In this document: piece after piece, positions 60,837 through 64,000 of the stretch
Layout of the letters: the number at the start of each line of letters is the position of its first letter
Position numbering within the stretch: the first letter of the stretch is position 1
Assembly (NCBI RefSeq): GCF_050529585.1
Contig: NZ_CP172882.1
Location: 2,480,001-2,544,000, forward strand
Direction of reading: 5' to 3'
DNA: 64,000 bases
Origin: Enterococcus_D sp050529585
GTDB taxonomy: Bacteria > Bacillota > Bacilli > Lactobacillales > Enterococcaceae
Translations under genes and position numbers: made by a program
The notes under the pieces: generated by a model
Database searches by the model: none
Told to the model about the DNA's origin: nothing
What the model saw: only the letters and a program-made list of their open reading frames with translations

Positions 60837-62483
60837 ATGACACCACAGCTCACAGTAATCGCCCTCATCATCGTTGTACTAGCGGCGATCATCGCATTAG
60901 ATATTTGGAATCGCATCAAGGTCCGCCGCTACGTCCAGCGGTCTTGGGGAAAGCTGCCGCGCCAACCTCGTTTTGATAAAGAAGATAGTTTGAAAAAAGC
61001 TTGGATGATCGAAAAAAACTTTCATCAATACGACAGCGAGATCGACGATATCACTTGGTATGACCTCGACGGTTTTGCCTTGTTTGAAGCCGTCAATCTG
61101 ACCTATTCAAGTGTTGGCTCAGAAGCTTTGTATCAACAATTACGCAATTATCAATTTAAAGAAGATACCCAGTTGACCGCATTGATCGATTTTTTTGATC
61201 AAAACAGTACCGCCAGAGAACAGTCACAATACACCTTTGCCCGTTTAGGCAAACAAGATCATAATTTTTCCAAGTCTTATTTGGCCGCAGAAGCTTCTCC
61301 TTCGATTGGCTCCTTGCCGTTATTCGTCTGTCTAGGTTTGTTGCCGATTATCGGATTGCTGTTGTTTTTGATCGGTATCCCTCAAGGATTGATTTTGACG
61401 TTGTTTAGTATTATGTTCAATACGATCTACTACTCGATCAAGAAAGCCCGTTTGGAAACGGAGCTGAACAGCATGCGCTACTTGGTACAAACCATCGCCA
61501 GCGGCACGCAAATCGCCAAAATCGCCACACCCTTGCAGCAAGAGATCAAAGATGCGTTGAAACCCTTAGAAAACATCCCACGTTTTGGCATCTCCTTTCG
61601 ATCGAAAAACGGCAGTGAAGGCGATATGTTGTTCGAATATATCAATATTTTCTTTATGTTGCCCTTTATCTCCTACCAATCCGTGACCAGCACTTTAGCC
61701 AAGCACCGTGACGCTGCTGTTCAGTTGTGGAACTTGTTAGGAAAATTAGAAGTCGCTGCTTCTATCTTGAATTTTCGGACCTATATGCCCATCACATGTG
61801 TGCCAAATTTTGCAGACGGACCTGTTTCATCTGCTGGCTCCTATCACCCTTTACTGAAAGAAGCCGTCATGAATGACGTTGACTGGGGACACAATACGTT
61901 AGTAACTGGCGCCAATGCTTCTGGTAAATCGACCTATGTCAAAAGTATCGCCATCAACTGCTGGCTGTCACAAACGATTTATACAGCGGTAGCGGAAACC
62001 TTCACCTTGGCACCGGGACATGTGATTACCTCAATGGCTGTCGAAGATGATCTTTTTGAAGGGGATAGTTATTTTGTTGCTGAGATCAAATCGATCAAGC
62101 GCTTATTGGATCAAGTAGCCACCAAAGAGCGCTGTTATTGCTTTGTTGATGAGATCCTTAAAGGAACCAATACAGTTGAACGGATCGCCGCTTCTTCTAG
62201 TATCATTCACTGGCTCAGCCAATATCCAAGTCTCGCATTTGTCGCTACCCACGATATCGAGCTGACAGAGATACTGAAACATGATTGCCGTAATATCCAC
62301 TTTTCTGAACAAGTCACAGCCGACGACGGGATTTCATTTGACTATAAGGTGAAATCTGGTGCTGCCAAAAGCCGCAATGCGATCGCATTACTTGGCGTAC
62401 TAGGTTATCCGCAAGCCATCGTCGATGATGCCAATCAAGCGGCAGCGATATTTGATGCAACCAGACAATGGCACGATTTGTAA
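60837..62483 (+). CDS. Membrane-associated MutS-like protein
   Basis: MutS-family ATPase (548 aa) with an N-terminal membrane helix (about 5-25) and a second hydrophobic region near 158-200. The core carries Walker A GANASGKST (about 358-366), Walker B YCFVDEILKGTN, and SLAFVATHDIELTE. It lacks mismatch-recognition domains, so a role in mismatch repair is unlikely. These MutS_V-domain membrane proteins are common in Firmicutes and uncharacterised. 41 bp after nrdI. Confidence 0.85.
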   Translation: MTPQLTVIALIIVVLAAIIALDIWNRIKVRRYVQRSWGKLPRQPRFDKEDSLKKAWMIEKNFHQYDSEIDDITWYDLDGFALFEAVNLTYSSVGSEALYQQLRNYQFKEDTQLTALIDFFDQNSTAREQSQYTFARLGKQDHNFSKSYLAAEASPSIGSLPLFVCLGLLPIIGLLLFLIGIPQGLILTLFSIMFNTIYYSIKKARLETELNSMRYLVQTIASGTQIAKIATPLQQEIKDALKPLENIPRFGISFRSKNGSEGDMLFEYINIFFMLPFISYQSVTSTLAKHRDAAVQLWNLLGKLEVAASILNFRTYMPITCVPNFADGPVSSAGSYHPLLKEAVMNDVDWGHNTLVTGANASGKSTYVKSIAINCWLSQTIYTAVAETFTLAPGHVITSMAVEDDLFEGDSYFVAEIKSIKRLLDQVATKERCYCFVDEILKGTNTVERIAASSSIIHWLSQYPSLAFVATHDIELTEILKHDCRNIHFSEQVTADDGISFDYKVKSGAAKSRNAIALLGVLGYPQAIVDDANQAAAIFDATRQWHDL

Positions 62484-62485
62484 GC

Positions 62486-62530
62486 AAAAAGGATCACTTC
62501 ACCTGTCAACCAGTGAAGTGATCCTTTTTT
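62486..62530. terminator. Bidirectional terminator between MutS-like and LTA-synthase-like genes
   Basis: Perfect 17-bp stem AAAAAGGATCACTTCAC / GTGAAGTGATCCTTTTT, 10-base loop, between convergent genes. Confidence 0.9.
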
Positions 62531-64000
62531 AATCACCGAATAGACCGGTGTCCAGACTGTATTGTTCCCCTTGCAAAACATCATATTGGATCATTTGATA
62601 CGCATCATAGATTTCTTGGGTTTCCTTGTTCAAGGACAATTGTGTTTGCCACTGTCCGCCGATAGAATACTGCCCTGTTTCAAAAGCCGGTAGTTCCCCT
62701 TGCAAGGCCAACAACATTTCGTAAAAACCATTTGTCGGTTGCTGACTTTCTTCTAAAAGGGTCGGCGCAAAGTAAAACGGACTCGTCACTTCAACGTCTT
62801 GCTGCTGGAAATCTCCGTCAGAATCCACCATCAAAAACTGTGTTTCATGCAATGTGGCGGTATCGTTTTGGTCTTTGATCGTATCAGAATAGATCCCTGG
62901 CAAATGATCCCCCCAAAAGACGACCAATGTCCGTCGATTCAATGTGGACAATTCAGAGATAAACTCTTTCAGTGCGGTACTGCTATAAGAAACATCTTGC
63001 AAATAGTTTTCCAATGCATCCATATTCCCATCACCCGTTGCTTGATAATCCAGCGTATCATATTTGCCGACATACGGCATATGCGTCTGCATGGTCACCA
63101 AATGAACAAATTGCGGTTGGGCGTTATCTGCCAGAAGAGCCATCACTTCTTGATACGCTGATGCATCCGATATATACGGATTATTTTCGATTTTGTCCGT
63201 ATAGGTCATCGTATCTTGATCTAAAAACGAGCCAAATCCCATCACATCATAGACATCTTTGCGCTTGTACATTGATGTATCGTAAGGATGGATCGCAGTT
63301 GCCTCGTAGCCTTTTTGCGTCAAAAAAGAAACAAGGGAAGGCAATTGGGTCAGCTTCGGTACCAGCATTGTATACGGTGTTGTCATTTGCGGGTTCATCA
63401 AGCCCATCGAAAAACTGGTCAATGCTTCGAACTCGATATTGGCTGTACCGCCGCCATAGTTTTGTGAAAGCATTTTGCCACTGATGGTTTGATCCGCTAC
63501 TTGATAATAATCTTTCAACGGATCACCACTGATCGTGAGCCCTTTTAAATGGCTCGGATCAGAGAAACTCTCACTCATCACATAGACGATATTGGGTGCT
63601 TCACTGTCTCGTTCTTGATTCTTTTCATCCGCTAAAGCACGATATTTTTTAGCGATGTCCTCTATTGCTTCTTTGCTGTAACCTGCTGGTTTATCCATAG
63701 CATCGACCCGCAAATTAAACAAAAATCCGCCAATAAACCCCGTATTGTAGTAATTCATTTTTTGCGAGTATGGAATCCAAAGAGCGGTTCGATTGTAAGC
63801 TTTACGCAGTAAATTCGTGCTGTCATTGAAATGCGACACATAGACTAATCCCAAGGAGCAAAGGAGCAACACCCCGCCACGGGCAATTTGCACACGCCGA
63901 TTGAGTGTCCGACTGCGATAAATGCTCCAACCGACTGCGGCAATGGCAGCTATCGCTAAAAGCATCGCCAACAAAAATGGTCCATTGCCGATCATCGTTC
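62529..64000 (-). CDS. LTA synthase family protein (sulfatase fold), 5' end outside window
   Basis: Membrane-bound phosphoglycerol transferase-like enzyme, at least 488 aa; frame is open through the right edge, so part of the N-terminal membrane domain is missing. Visible: two membrane segments, then the extracellular sulfatase domain (from about residue 130). Active-site candidates E142 (MSESF), nucleophile T184 (GGGTANIEFE), H305 (TMQTHMP), D363/H364 (WGDHLPG). Family members build or modify teichoic acids or cell-surface glycolipids. Confidence 0.88.
   Translation of the reverse strand, partial: TMIGNGPFLLAMLLAIAAIAAVGWSIYRSRTLNRRVQIARGGVLLLCSLGLVYVSHFNDSTNLLRKAYNRTALWIPYSQKMNYYNTGFIGGFLFNLRVDAMDKPAGYSKEAIEDIAKKYRALADEKNQERDSEAPNIVYVMSESFSDPSHLKGLTISGDPLKDYYQVADQTISGKMLSQNYGGGTANIEFEALTSFSMGLMNPQMTTPYTMLVPKLTQLPSLVSFLTQKGYEATAIHPYDTSMYKRKDVYDVMGFGSFLDQDTMTYTDKIENNPYISDASAYQEVMALLADNAQPQFVHLVTMQTHMPYVGKYDTLDYQATGDGNMDALENYLQDVSYSSTALKEFISELSTLNRRTLVVFWGDHLPGIYSDTIKDQNDTATLHETQFLMVDSDGDFQQQDVEVTSPFYFAPTLLEESQQPTNGFYEMLLALQGELPAFETGQYSIGGQWQTQLSLNKETQEIYDAYQMIQYDVLQGEQYSLDTGLFGD

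Noticed and set aside
62799..63484. Long plus-strand frames (120 and 170 codons) inside the LTA-synthase-like gene
   Set aside because: Antisense shadows of a conserved gene; no ribosome site or family resemblance.
1..64000. CRISPR arrays, tRNA or rRNA genes, prophage modules
   Set aside because: No regularly spaced repeats, cloverleaf-type or rRNA sequence, and no phage structural genes were seen by reading; a tRNA scan would be the decisive check.

Overview
The window looks like chromosome of a low-GC Gram-positive coccus, most likely an Enterococcus or close relative. The reasons are an IreB with both of its phospho-threonines (T4, T7), the ireB-ruvX-DUF1292 block, rex beside a YdiF-type ABC-F gene, purine-rich Shine-Dalgarno sites, cre boxes, and IS1182- and IS3-type remnants. 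The species is an inference. Both end genes (a P-type ATPase and an LTA-synthase-like protein) run off the window.

Layout: 1-12.4 kb is core or housekeeping sequence (ATPase, GNAT, DUF1292/ruvX/ireB, a His-rich permease pair, thioredoxin-like protein, rex, ABC-F, C39 peptidase, alanine dehydrogenase, adenosine deaminase, HAD phosphatase). 12.4-17.2 kb is an AT-rich variable patch: a RelE/DinJ-type toxin-antitoxin operon, an orphan HicB, a LysM surface protein, a broken IS1182-like transposase, a decayed IS3 OrfA and a decayed gene of unknown family.

17.2-37.99 kb is a saccharide-utilisation locus resembling the Bacillus subtilis yes (rhamnogalacturonan) cluster. It has a solute-binding lipoprotein and two permeases (YesOPQ-like), DUF624 protein + sensor kinase + AraC-type response regulator (YesLMN-like), GH105, L-rhamnose mutarotase, two GH28 enzymes, GH115, a TIM-barrel isomerase/epimerase, and one polypeptide that joins an SGNH acetylesterase to a GH42 beta-galactosidase. 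None of the hydrolases has a signal peptide and no secreted lyase is present, so the cell appears to import pectin-derived oligosaccharides and dismantle them inside. Three promoters of this locus share one exact geometry: a pair of AGAG-type half-sites 21 bp apart, then a fixed distance to the -10, then 5 bp to a cre box. This is the best candidate here for something undescribed.

38.3-42.1 kb is a beta-glucoside module (PTS EIIC, GH1 6-phospho-beta-glucosidase, RpiR regulator). 42.3-46.7 kb is a polyamine operon (regulator-potABCD). 47-50.1 kb holds a quinone-oxidoreductase-like gene with coaB, coaC and a PanT-like ECF component. 50.1-64 kb is mostly core genes (a lipoprotein, murB, exonuclease III, ClbS/DfsB, DnaQ-like exonuclease, tsaE, pta, ung, Cof phosphatase, LURP-one-like protein, GNATs, VOC protein, nrdI, membrane MutS-like protein, LTA-synthase-like protein). 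I saw no tRNA, rRNA or CRISPR array.
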